The notes under the pieces are model-generated. The model was not told the origin of the DNA. It saw nothing but the letters and a program-made list of their open reading frames with translations, and searched no databases. This document shows positions 37,001 through 49,000 of a stretch of DNA of 64,000 nt, one piece after another (within the stretch, counting starts at the first letter, position 1; each line of letters opens with the position of its first letter). A program made the position numbers and the translations under genes. The stretch comes from Welwitschia mirabilis (Eukaryota; Gnetophyta; Gnetopsida; Welwitschiales): NCBI GenBank assembly GCA_051453625.1, contig JBOZIK010000001.1, positions 281,371,434-281,435,433 on the forward strand, given 5' to 3'.

Positions 37001-40000
37001 AACAATTCCTACAAGCACCTACTACAAAGTTGACAACCCATACTAGATGCATTAGAGAGTTTTGCTACTTTTTTTAGTTGCTAGAGCCAAGGATTGTTGT
37101 CCTTTTGTGGGTTGAATTGTATCATGTTCCATTCTAAAGGCAAAATCAATTGGTAAGCCACTTCCCACTTTGTTCTTTGATGGGACATGGTCCCATGTTT
37201 GGTCGTTATAGTTTTGCAAACTTGCCTATCGTAGGTTTAACTCATTTTTGAGTTAACCTCATTGATCCCCAACCTGAAGGGACCCTTCCCTCTACCTTTG
37301 ATTTGCATATTTGTGATAATAGTCTGGGGTCATGTTAAGGTTCCCTTATACCTTTCATCCTATTTCCTTTGTATCTATAGTTCCTCCTTTGAAGTTAATG
37401 TTCTTCTCACAAGGCCTTTGTAGTAGAGTGATGTCCTAACCTTTCTTTTGTACACAATTTCAAAATAGGACATGCTTGTGGAATAGTGTGTTAATGAGGT
37501 ACACACAACTTGTGCAAGGTGTACCCACCTCTCCTAAGCCCATGACCGAGTCCACATGTAACTATGGTAGATATCCTCTAATACCTAATTTGTGTGTGTG
37601 GCTAGGCCCTTTGTTAGAGTGTGAGAGGCGGTACTAAAGTTCATTTAAATGCCTTCACGAGCTAGTGTGAAACTTTGGACAAAAAAATTGCTATCCTTTT
37701 CTGAGGTGATAGTTTGTGGCACCTTGTGCATGCAAAAGATTTGTGATGAGAAAATATTTGTTGTCTTAGTGCTTGTATTAGGACACTAACATAATATCAA
37801 GTGCATTCTCTTGGAGAGTTGTTCCATGACCACTATGATAGCATCACACCCACTTTGTGGTTTGGGCAACCTAATGATAGAATCCATGGTGAGATCTACG
37901 TACTTCCACGAGGGCACTACTAGGGTTTCTAGTAAGCCTCTTGGTTGAAATTCCTCTACTTTGACTTGTAGGCAAACCAGACAAGATATGATGTAATCTA
38001 CCATTGTGGCGGCATGCCTCTCTCGTAATACATATATGGAAGGGGACGATTGTCTAGTTATATACGTGATGCTTGACATAGGGTGCTTCCTAGTCTTCCT
38101 TAATAGGTTGTGCTTGAACCTAGCTTTTGGTACACAAATCTTGTTTGAGGGGGTTTGTCTAACACCAATTGTTAACGAATTCCTTCTTAAGGTATTCCTA
38201 GTCTAGCTCATTAACTATTGTAACCATGCTAGTACACATGTGACTTAGCACATCTACCATCTTGTCCCTCATGCCCAGAGTGTATTTGAACTTAATGTCA
38301 TATTCTAATATTAACTACATTCAACATCGTTGGCACTTGTTCATCAAATGTTGGGAGTATGAGAAATGTAATCCTTGATGGTTTATGTTTAGTTCATATG
38401 CTTGGAGCATGCATGATTCAAATGTTATGGATTGTCCTTGTTGGAAGAGGAGGAGCACAATTCCTATGCCATTGGAATTTGTAATACCTTCAAATGGCTA
38501 AGACATATCTAAGAGTTTTAGCATGGCCATGATAAGCATCTCCTTAATGACCTTGAAGGCCTTTGGCATTGAGGTGTAAAGGCATATTCCACTTTGGTGG
38601 ATGCAAAGACCATAAATGATGCCATGAAAGAGCAGTATGACTTCATGATTTGATAACAATACCCTACCAACTGTGGGAAGCTCTTCAACTCTAAGGCATT
38701 CCTTTATATAGGCTATCATATGATCATGCCCATCTTGGTAGGGTCACAAAACAATCCTTCCTTCTTGAAGTAGTAAAGGCACCCCATTGACTTTGAAAAA
38801 ATTCACATTTTTTTCATTAATGTTCAAGTTGTGCTAGTGCAAAAATGACAGGCCCCTGTCAGACATGTTTGACATGTTCCTCTTGGTTAGCAAAGTAAAT
38901 CAAGATGTTGTCAAAGAAGACTATTAAAAAATTGCGTAGGCATTCTTAGAAGATAGTCGTTGCTAGAGCCATGAATATAGAAGGTGCATTTGTGAGTTTC
39001 AACAATGACCCAAGGGTTTGTTTACCTCTTGGATTCACACCAAATGGTACTCAAGACAAATGTCTATATTTGAAAACCACTACAGGCCTTGTAGTTGATC
39101 AAGAAGGTCCTTGATTGATGGGTAGATAGTAGCCATTCTTTATGATGAGCTTATTGAGGGTCCAATGGTCAATGCATAATTTGAGGCTTCCATCCTTTTG
39201 CATGAAATAGATGGCATGATTCAATGTTTGTCAAGGTAGTAGAGCCTTAGTTTCCTCAAATACTAACTGGAAGTCGATAATGTCCTTAGGGATTCAAATA
39301 GGTTTGTGGGCTTTTGTTGCTTCTACTAAGCTTACTGTTACTCATGTGACTTTGGTGGCAACCCTTAACAATTATGTGCATTGTGATGTAGTGACTAAGG
39401 GTAATTTCCTTACTGACTCCTTCCCAAGCTTTTGATCTATGTTGCCTCGATGTAGCCAAGGTGTGTTGAAATCCATTCTTACCCCTAACCAGGTTAATTT
39501 GGTCATTCCTAAGATTGCATCTTGGGTATCATGTCCCATGACCAAGAGCAGTTTTCTAATGTAATAGCCTTCTGTGGTGAACTCTACCTTGCACTAACAG
39601 GTAACTCATGCACTCTTATAATGTGCTAGCTTAACCTTGGATAGTGAAAGAGGAGCATACATAGTTGACCTATTGAACTTAGTTGGGAGAGGTGAAACTA
39701 TGTGTAGCACTAGAGTCGACAAGCTCCATGGCTTCCTGCAAGCCAAAGAAAACCTTGTATACAATCAAAGAGTAATAATTAGAAAATATACCTAAACTTG
39801 TGATGAGTGTCACTTCATTGGGTTTCAGTTCATTTCCTTTGTGCATCTGCTTGGCTTATGACTCTAGTCCTACCTCTTACATGGGCAGTCCTTTCCAAAA
39901 TGTTCCTAGTCCATGCAACATGAACAAGTTTCCTGATACCTAACCAACTTCTTGTTTTTTTGTTTGCAAAGTGACTTGGTTGCTTGAACACTCTTCCATC

Positions 40001-43000
40001 TTGCGTTCTTTATGTCCTTGTAGCTCTCGTTGTAGTCCTGTATTATGCTTGTTGCTTTCTCCATAGTATCTGATTTATGTGCCCACAGTTTTTTGGGTTC
40101 CTTAAAGTATCTTGTTGCCTTCTCAATTCAACTCACATACATCTCTTCATGTATTAGTTGTAGTTGACCTCAACATTGTTGGACCCTTGGCTCACAGATA
40201 TAGGCATGCAATCCACCACAAAGAATTCTGGAATGAACCTCTTCTAAAGTGTAACCATGAAGTGCTCACACATGCTAAGGCGTGCGAAGGGGTTTCAGGA
40301 CAGTTTTCACTATTACTCATCTACATGCAAGCTGAGGTACAAGGTAGCGAGCTTTAAGCGATCAACACTTTGAATACCCTATACCATGAAATGCTTATTG
40401 ACATGGGGCAACCAATCCTTAGTCAGCTGCATATTCTCCAAGCTGAGCCTCCAAAGAGGAAGAGCTTAGACTTTTGTAGATGCTCTGATAGGTTTTCCAT
40501 TGTTGGTAGTGTTCTGTTCTGTCCTTCACTGAAATCTTGCATTACAGAAAACTTCAAAAAATTTTTTATGAACTAATTTTATCTAGGTGATTGTACATTT
40601 TGAGAATTGTTGCCAGAATAAGTAGAAGGGTCACAACACCACTAGCATTGGTCTTAGATTAAATTTATCAACTGCAAGAGAATTTTCATTATTGCAAAAA
40701 AGCGAAGATATCTGTATATTGTTTGTCTTTTGCTTTGACCTAAAGGAGGAATGGGAGCACCCTCTTTCTGTTGACCACCACTGCCACCATCACGGATCAT
40801 TTCATCATTATATGACTTGTACTTTATTGCACACATTACATCATTTTGAAATTTGATGACAATCTCAGACATTGATGGCTATCACATGTTACAAATGTAT
40901 AATTCCTATGGTGTATGGGCACTGTCTTTTTGAACATGTTAAATCGCTAGCTGCTATTTTAGAAACAATAAAAAGAGTGTTATGATTCTAAATACCTATG
41001 CATTTTCTTAAAACATGCCTTGTTTATATTAACCATTTTAAGCTGTTTTGGGTTTTATAATCAATTGGATTCAAGTATGTAATAAAAGCCCAAAGAATAA
41101 TATCATATTTTCATGATTTTAAACCTTACATGTGATTCTGACTTGTTATTCTGGTGGTTCTGAGGATTTAGATCTCCAATAAGAAAACACATTTCCACAC
41201 CTTGATCCATGTTTCAAAAGTATGAGTCAAGATATTTCCTGAAATGTCGTAATTGAAGATTAAATTTCCTTTTAATATGATTGATGGTATTTACTTTTTG
41301 TCATTTGTGATCCTGTGTTGAAGCGAGGTCTTTATGGCTATTCTACCCTGAAGGATGCAACTTCTTTGTTTTATTCTTAGCAAATTATTCATTTTTGTAT
41401 CAGATTCTGTCGATAACATTGTGGTTGATGCAACATCAAAATTGTCTCCCAAATGTAATAAAAGAAATGGAGTGACCATTGCTCCAAGTGGAGTTGCTAC
41501 CAGTGAAGGAGTTACTTCTGATTATGCTCTGCGAACAGCATCAGGTGTTCTCTCTGGGTCAGGAGTTTTAAATGCAAGACCTGGAAGTACAACATCTTCA
41601 GGAATATTATCACAAATGGTTCCATTTCTCAATGCTGACATTGCGAACACATATTTGGAGAAAGTTGCAGATCTTCTTCTTGCATTCTCACAGGCTGACA
41701 CAACAGTGAAGGCATATATGTGCAGCTTGAGCTTGTTGATTCGTCTGTTTCAGATGCTTAGCAAGCTTGATTCTCCTATTCTTTTAAAGGTGCTTATATT
41801 CTTAGTTTTCTGTCAAGAAATCATCCAATTAGGGGGAGGGGCTCATCTTTTTCAATAATTAAATTTGCAGATATTGAAGTGCATCAACCAGCTATCCACA
41901 GATCCAAATTGTTTAGAGTATCTGCAACGAGCAGATGCAATCAAGCATCTTGTCCCGAACCTGGAAGAGCGTGATGGGCCTCTGGTTCCAGAAATACATA
42001 TAGAAGTAAGTAACAGAGTTGACTCCTTTTGCGACAGTCTTCTTGTTAAAATCAGAGAAGGTGCAATGATAATTGTTTAGAAAAGTTCTTTTAACCAATC
42101 CTACCTGCATTTGATGTACTTGGAGTGTGACATGAACAAGGTTATGATGCCCTTTGAGAGCATTTGTTAAGCCGTTGAACCTATGTCTAATTTATAATTT
42201 TATATATTTCCTGATCTTTCTAGTGAATTTTAGAGTCCAGTCTGTTACCTACATGTTATGACTATGTTTGTATCAAGCACATATTTTTAATTTTATTTCT
42301 GATTGTAGTTCATATCTTCTTGTGAAGGCACTTAATGCATTATATAATCTTTGTAAGATAAACAAAAGAAGACAAGAGCAAGCAGCAGAAAATGGTATCA
42401 TCCCACATTTAATGCGCATCATCATAAGTAACTCTCCATTGAAGCCTACTGCCTTGCCGCTGCTTTGTGATATGGCTCATGCCTCTCGTTACACAAGGGA
42501 ACAATTAAGAGTGTACAATGGGTTAGACGTATATTTGAGTTTACTGGATGATGAGATCTGGTCAGTTACTGCCCTTGACTCTATTGCAGTTTGTTTAGCA
42601 CATGACAATGACCACCGAAAGGTAGAGCAGGCATTGCTTAGGAAGGAAGCTATACAGAAGCTAGTTACCTTTTTTAGGTGTTGCAAGCAGCAATATTTTG
42701 TGCACATATTGGAGCCATTCTTGAAGATTGTAACGTATGTGTGGTTTGTTCATTAGCTTTTATGAGTTCACTCTTATCTTTATTCTTTTATATTAGCATC
42801 CTATTTTAGTCATAAGATTCTTCTGCAGTAAATCAGTACGGATCAACACAACATTAGCTGTGAATGGACTTACGCCACTGCTTGTCGCACGGCTTGACCA
42901 TCAAGATGCAATTGCTCGTCTCAACCTGCTCAAACTTATCAAGGTATGCTATCTATTCAGGCACATTTCTCAGTTAACAAATTAGATTGCATTGATTCAA

Positions 43001-46000
43001 TGGTTTGGGAAAATGACTAAATCTATGACGGGAAGATTCTTTCCAGGTTTGTGTTAGATTCAGAATCAGCTTGAAATTCTGTTACAACAGTTTCTGTCAA
43101 AATATACTTGGCATATAAGTGGTTTTAATTGTAAATTGCTGCTTCAATTTTGGAGAATGTTTTATCCAAAACATGTCAAAACTATATTACTCAAAACTTA
43201 GTAGCCCAAATAGCTGGAAAAGTTGGAAACTTTTAAATCAAAACCTACTTAACCAAAATGATGTCAGATTTTCATTTTAGCTTCCAGTAGTTCAGATTGT
43301 GTCTAATTTTCATAACGATCATGGCTATCAGTGTGGAGATTATTGCTATCAAACTTGGACTCCACCCAAACTTGACACAACTTGACAAGCTCATATGAAC
43401 TTGGCTGAAGTTGAGGAGTCTAAAAGTCAAACTACACTCCCAAAGTTTGATCTTTGTTAACTGTTTTCTTGGCAAAACATCAGATTTAGAGAGTTTGTCT
43501 AAATCCTGGAGAGTTCGATGACCATGGTGGGTACTGTAACATTTAATACTGTAATTTCAAACTCTCAAACTGCTATCAAAACTTGTATTAAATGCCTCCA
43601 TATCACCCATCCTTATTCTCAGTTTTCTAATTCTCTATCTTTCAATTGCTTGCTGATGAGTCTTCTAATGATGATAGCTTTGAAGCTGAGTATAGACAAA
43701 TGCTACTTGTCATTGACAAAAAGACGTATCCCTGTGGTGAAAAGTGACAGCATTACATAATAATTAAATGCCTAGACATCTGGTGAAAAAGTGATTATCT
43801 CACTTCTTAATCATAAATGTTCAACCGAATTATATTGATTCATTTTATTTATGATACTTCAATTTTCCATATTTTTTCCCCCTAGTGTTATTTCTAATCT
43901 ATCAATCCTCAATCCAAAGGTTTCAGCCATGTTACGTCAAACCCCAGATGATTGTTATGTCATGCAGAGCTAGAATTTGGTAGAGGAAATGGTAGAACTT
44001 GCTGATAATAGATTCATCAAGACAAATCTAACTGCGTGATGGACTTATCCTTGAAACATCTTTTTCAAAACAGAAATGGAAAAGAAGGGTTTCTCCTTTT
44101 CATAGCAAAATCCACCCAACACAAAATTAGAGTTATGGCAAGGTTGCACCTAACACATTGCCTTAAAACCTTAACAACCTTAAAAATTTTAAAACCCCTG
44201 GAATATTCTATAGCATGGAAAACTCACTTTTTCTCTACAATCATGATGGGGACAAGACCATTGCATCTTATATAAGCACATCAATGGCAATAAGAATCAT
44301 TATGGTTTTTTCTCAATTATTTCACTTAGCAGCATACAACATTGATAGTTAATTCTGGCCTTAACCATCCTCTTGTGTCCTTCAATACCAAAGAGTATTA
44401 GGATACTTGTTAATGAAATCAGTGTCATCCAACCCTTATTTTTGTGTGCTAAGAAACTGAAACTAAAGCAGTCTAAATATCATGATATTTTTAGAACAGA
44501 CTTCCACAATTAGAAATTCTTATCATCTTGAATGTCTGGTTTTTTCTGGGAGAAGGGATAAACAGCATTCGTTAACATGGATTTGTTTAATCACTACCAC
44601 GCTACCTAAGCATCAAGAAATTGGTTGTTACTGCCATTGACTAAAATATTATTGTTACCAACTTATCATGATTGACATTTAACACTCTCAATGTCTTCTA
44701 AAGACAGGCTTACTTTAGCACACTTTCATGTTTGACAGTGAGGATAAGAAATGTTAAATCTTCGTCTCACTATCCATCATCTGGCTTAATTTTTATTTAG
44801 CATTCAGATTGAGTGACTTTATAAAATCATGCAAAATTTATGATTGGTTCCCAAGCTGGTAGGGGCTGCCCATAGGTTTTATCTAGTTAACCAAACACAG
44901 TGACCTTGGTGAGTGCGGTATTAACTTCTTCAAAATAATAATTAAAAAATCTCCATGTCTTTGAACTTTCTTTAGGGGATCCCTATTATAAAGGGTGCAA
45001 TTCGTTTCCATGGTTTATTCTGTTTTTGTTTTGCTTTTCTTCTTCGAATCTCTGTGAAAATTTGATATTTGTCTTCTTCTTCAATTGACAAAGCTTATGT
45101 GATCTTTTGATCCTTTAATTGACAACACAACAGATAGGTAGTTATATGAAGACTTTTCATATCAATTTATGCATTGATGATGGAATGCTTCTAAAGTGAC
45201 TAGAAGCTCCTCCTAAATTTGAAATCTTGAAACAATAATTGGTCTATTAAGCAGTGGGACAAGTTTTTTCCTATCTTATGCCTTTTGATTTAAGATTGTA
45301 GTTCTAAGATTTAGGGTAAGCAGCAAGGAGACAGGACCTTATGAAGGGGCCTAAGTTAAAGATTTTTAGGCAATGTGCCAAGGCAACACTTAAAGTGATG
45401 TTAGGTTTTAGGATTTCAGTCTAGGGTGTTACAGTATGCTTACATAAAGATATTTTATTCAATAAGTTTTTCCACACGATATTTACTACCACCACACTAG
45501 TGATAGACTCCAGTGGTTTAACTTAAAAAAATTAATCTATCAAACTCCTTTGAGAAGGATCATTTGATTATAACAGGTTTTAGTTACTGTAAGTGTCATG
45601 TGAGGGATAGCATTGAACTCTATTGAAATGGATAAACACAGTTTCTACATTTTTCATCATAGGTAAATGAGCGACTCATATTCTCAGATGAGAGGGTAGG
45701 CTTTCAGATATTATTTTCTTTTCTAAATTCCTTAGTTAAGTGATATCTAATCTGGATTTAATACCAGGTTAGAATTTAGAATTGTGAGATATAAATGTCA
45801 GTAAATGAGAATATGTAAAATAAATAAAAATATTAATACAAATGGAATAGCTCAAGACTCTTGAATTACATTGATGAGGATGCACTAATGGGTAAAAGCA
45901 AATGGATGAAATAGCCTAGATCTAACCAAATGGCAGAGTTCTTCTACTTCATGGAAGGTTGTAGTTCTTCACTGTTGTAGGAATGCATCTCTCTGTTATT

Positions 46001-49000
46001 TTCTTAACTGATAGTGTCAAGTGTTTGTTGTTAAAATGGAACAGGTATGCCCTGAAATCTCACTTGTAAATTTTTTTTCTTTCCCTAATTGCGACTTCTA
46101 TAGCTACCCCTCTCAGGGAGTCAGGGTAAAAGTTGAAGTGCGAAGCATATCCCTCACATAAATAAGACAAAAACAGTGATAACAAAGACAAACATGACTT
46201 ATTTGAAGAATCACTATTGTCTTGTTTTTGTTCAGGAAGAATCGAATGAAGTTAAAATTTTGTCCACGTAATCAAACCTAAAATATTTTCTCAGTATGTT
46301 GATGAATCATCCAAAAGAATAGTTTTCTTTCAATTGTCATCCCCTGTGGCCCATTCATCCCTTTTTCAGATATCATAGGAAATGCACTCTAGATTTCATT
46401 CATGCTTGAATCCTTATACTTTATCCAATCCTCTTGATAGTTGGCTTTGTTCCTGAAAACATCAGCATTTGCATGAAAAGAGTTAGAGTCAACTACCAAA
46501 GTGAAAATGGTTTATATCTCTAAACAAGACACAGAAGAAGCCTTAATTGTAGGAATGCCAAAGAAAATGCAGAAGAAATCCCTGGCTTAAAGAAATGTGT
46601 GCAAAGAATAGCTTAAGTAGGGCAGAAATTGAAGATCCTCATTGAATCGCAAAGAATTTTTTAGCTTAAGACCATGATAAGAAAGCAAGCCCTTTCATAT
46701 TTGTGGTTCAAATTTGAAAGCACACCTTCCATCTGAGGACCCTTGTCAGAAAAACTTGACATTTATATCTTGTTGCAAACAGAGGAATATTTCAAAGATT
46801 GTTCCAAAAACTATTTCACTTTCTGAATCTCTTGAAAATAATCTTGACTTTCTTATCAAATTTACCCTTTTCACATTGCATCCTGCTTTGACACCTCTGG
46901 AATAGACCATGTGATAGCTAAAACCATGGTATTAGAAGCACTAAAAGAGACTTGGCTCTTCCATCTGAACAACCCTGCTTCCAATATATACTTATTAACT
47001 CTGCTTCCAATATATGAGTGCATGACTATGCCAATGTCTCACTAGTTCAGACAACATATATCCAGCAACTATGCAGGCTTAGTGTGATACAAAAAATCCT
47101 GAAAAGGTTATCAAGATCTGAAAGGCTAGAAATAAATTGGGAATGTGCTAGAAGAGAGAGAGAGCCACAGGCACAGCTTGCAAGTACTGGTCCTTGTTTT
47201 TGAATAACGTTGAGACATAGTGTAATTCTTTTCCCAATATAGGTACAGATTCCTTTCTACCTATGCTTTAGCTATGCCTTAGATCTTTGAATGGCCTCCA
47301 TTTTGCAGTCCAACTGTGGCAATATGACAAGAGGACGCTACCAAGACCATTTTCACATCCACTGGGAACCTTCTTTTATTCCAGGAGAAAAGGTAGGATA
47401 TAATCAAACATTGATAGACATTTTTAAAATGGTTGTGAAAATCTTTTAATTGCTGAAGTATGTAGAACACTAGGAGTAGTTAACAATTGAAATTAGTCTC
47501 ACATTTAAATGTACTATATATTTATTAGTAAAAGAGAAGCAGGGTTTTACGCAATTATTTGCTTTTTGCCTTTGCTGTGTTAGGGCAAAGTCTGAGTTTT
47601 TGTGTCAGAACCAAATATTGGCAACATTGTGGCAAATTAAAAAAGCTTCAGAAGCATGCAGAAATGAAATTTATTAGTTAGGTATGGTTGAATACTCACA
47701 AGAACAATCATTATGTGCCCTGTGTAAAGTTATATCCCATTAAGTGGATTTAAGTAACATGAATGCAACAAAGAAATGAACCAAAAAGATGACAATATTG
47801 AGTCTCATTATTAATTATACAAACATGCATTTATGAAGAGATGACAAATGGCATCGCATACTAAGAGAAATATTTTCTGCATATTAGAAACTCAAAAGAT
47901 TCCAAAGCAGTTAAAATTTGTTACTATCATGGAGTCATAAACACCGTACTTGCTGCAAGAGTCAAAATGCAAACACTACTAGCCTATATTAGACAACTGA
48001 AGCGCTGAAATCCCTTTTTGTTTTTTGGACTTGGAAATCCTTTAGAAACAAGGCAAATGAGAATGGGAAATGAACAGCAATTGATCACAAAATATTATAG
48101 ATATCTTCCTTGGACATTAAATATTGAATTTTGTATGAGTCACAAGTGAAGTGATATGGATTTCAATATGTTCAGTCCTTTGATGAATATTGAATCTTGT
48201 TATATATTGTCACAAAATGATGCAAGTGTGTTTTCTACTGTGAGATAGAAATTGTCTAGAAACCAATAGGTTCGTAGCTAGCATAACACATTGCAATGTA
48301 AATTTTCTCAACAAAAGATAAAGAAACTGTTGGTTACTATCTAGATATCAATACAAGAGGACATGATATACAGCTAAGGACAATCCTATGTGGGTGGATG
48401 CCAAGGATGGGAACATTCTTGCAGAGTTGCAGCTGAAGGAAAATTATTAGTGGAATGGATGGAGTGAGGGAAACCACCTTATGTTCCATTTACAAATGTT
48501 CAGAAGAAGTGCTAAGTTTCATTCATGGATAGAAATTAATAAATGTGTACTTTTGAAACCAGTGGTCTGCCCTTCTAGCCCACATTACATCTCTACTAAT
48601 GTGTATTCATCCAACTTGCTGTAGAAGATCATATTTACCATAGAGCAACTATTATCTAACAACTGAAGTGATAATTTGAAAATGCTGTTGAATACTATTG
48701 TCCTTAGGTTCATTAACAAACAGCATACTCTCATGTTTCTCACTAAGGTTTTCAGTATTATCATCATTCTTTTACTTACATTTTTTTTAGTTTAAATCGT
48801 CCTTTTGCAAAAGTCAGGAGGGCTTTTTTGAATTCTTTTCTTCAGTATGGTCATCGTTTTTGCAGTAACAAGAACACCTCTTATCCAACATTTTTCCTCG
48901 CTGTGACCATTTGTACAAAATTTACAAAAAATTGTGTTACTTGAAAATATACCTCTTCCACATAGAAATCTTTATCTTATTCTTCAGATGTGCTTTTATT

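Larger units (their letters stand above)
17771..41403 (+). other. giant intron 5 of the MAP3Ke gene (23.6 kb)
   Basis: Bounded by the exon 5 donor and exon 6 acceptor, which join in phase. It contains three assembly gaps and at least eight transposable-element remnants on both strands (listed separately). Stretches where I see nothing recognisable: 17830-18130, 19850-20405, 21340-22534, 23660-24300, 26660-27340, 31340-32010, 32870-33590, 34670-35220 and 36020-36980. Gap lengths are assembler estimates, so the true intron length is uncertain. Confidence 0.85.

Noticed and set aside
42309-42327. Exon 8 starting at the upstream AG (42309)
   Set aside because: That start puts a TAA in frame within nine codons; the acceptor at 42327 gives the conserved frame and matching phase.
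43240-43530. A fourth GACTC-rich element in intron 9
   Set aside because: Only scattered AACTTGAC/GACTCC words occur, with no second cluster or paired ends.
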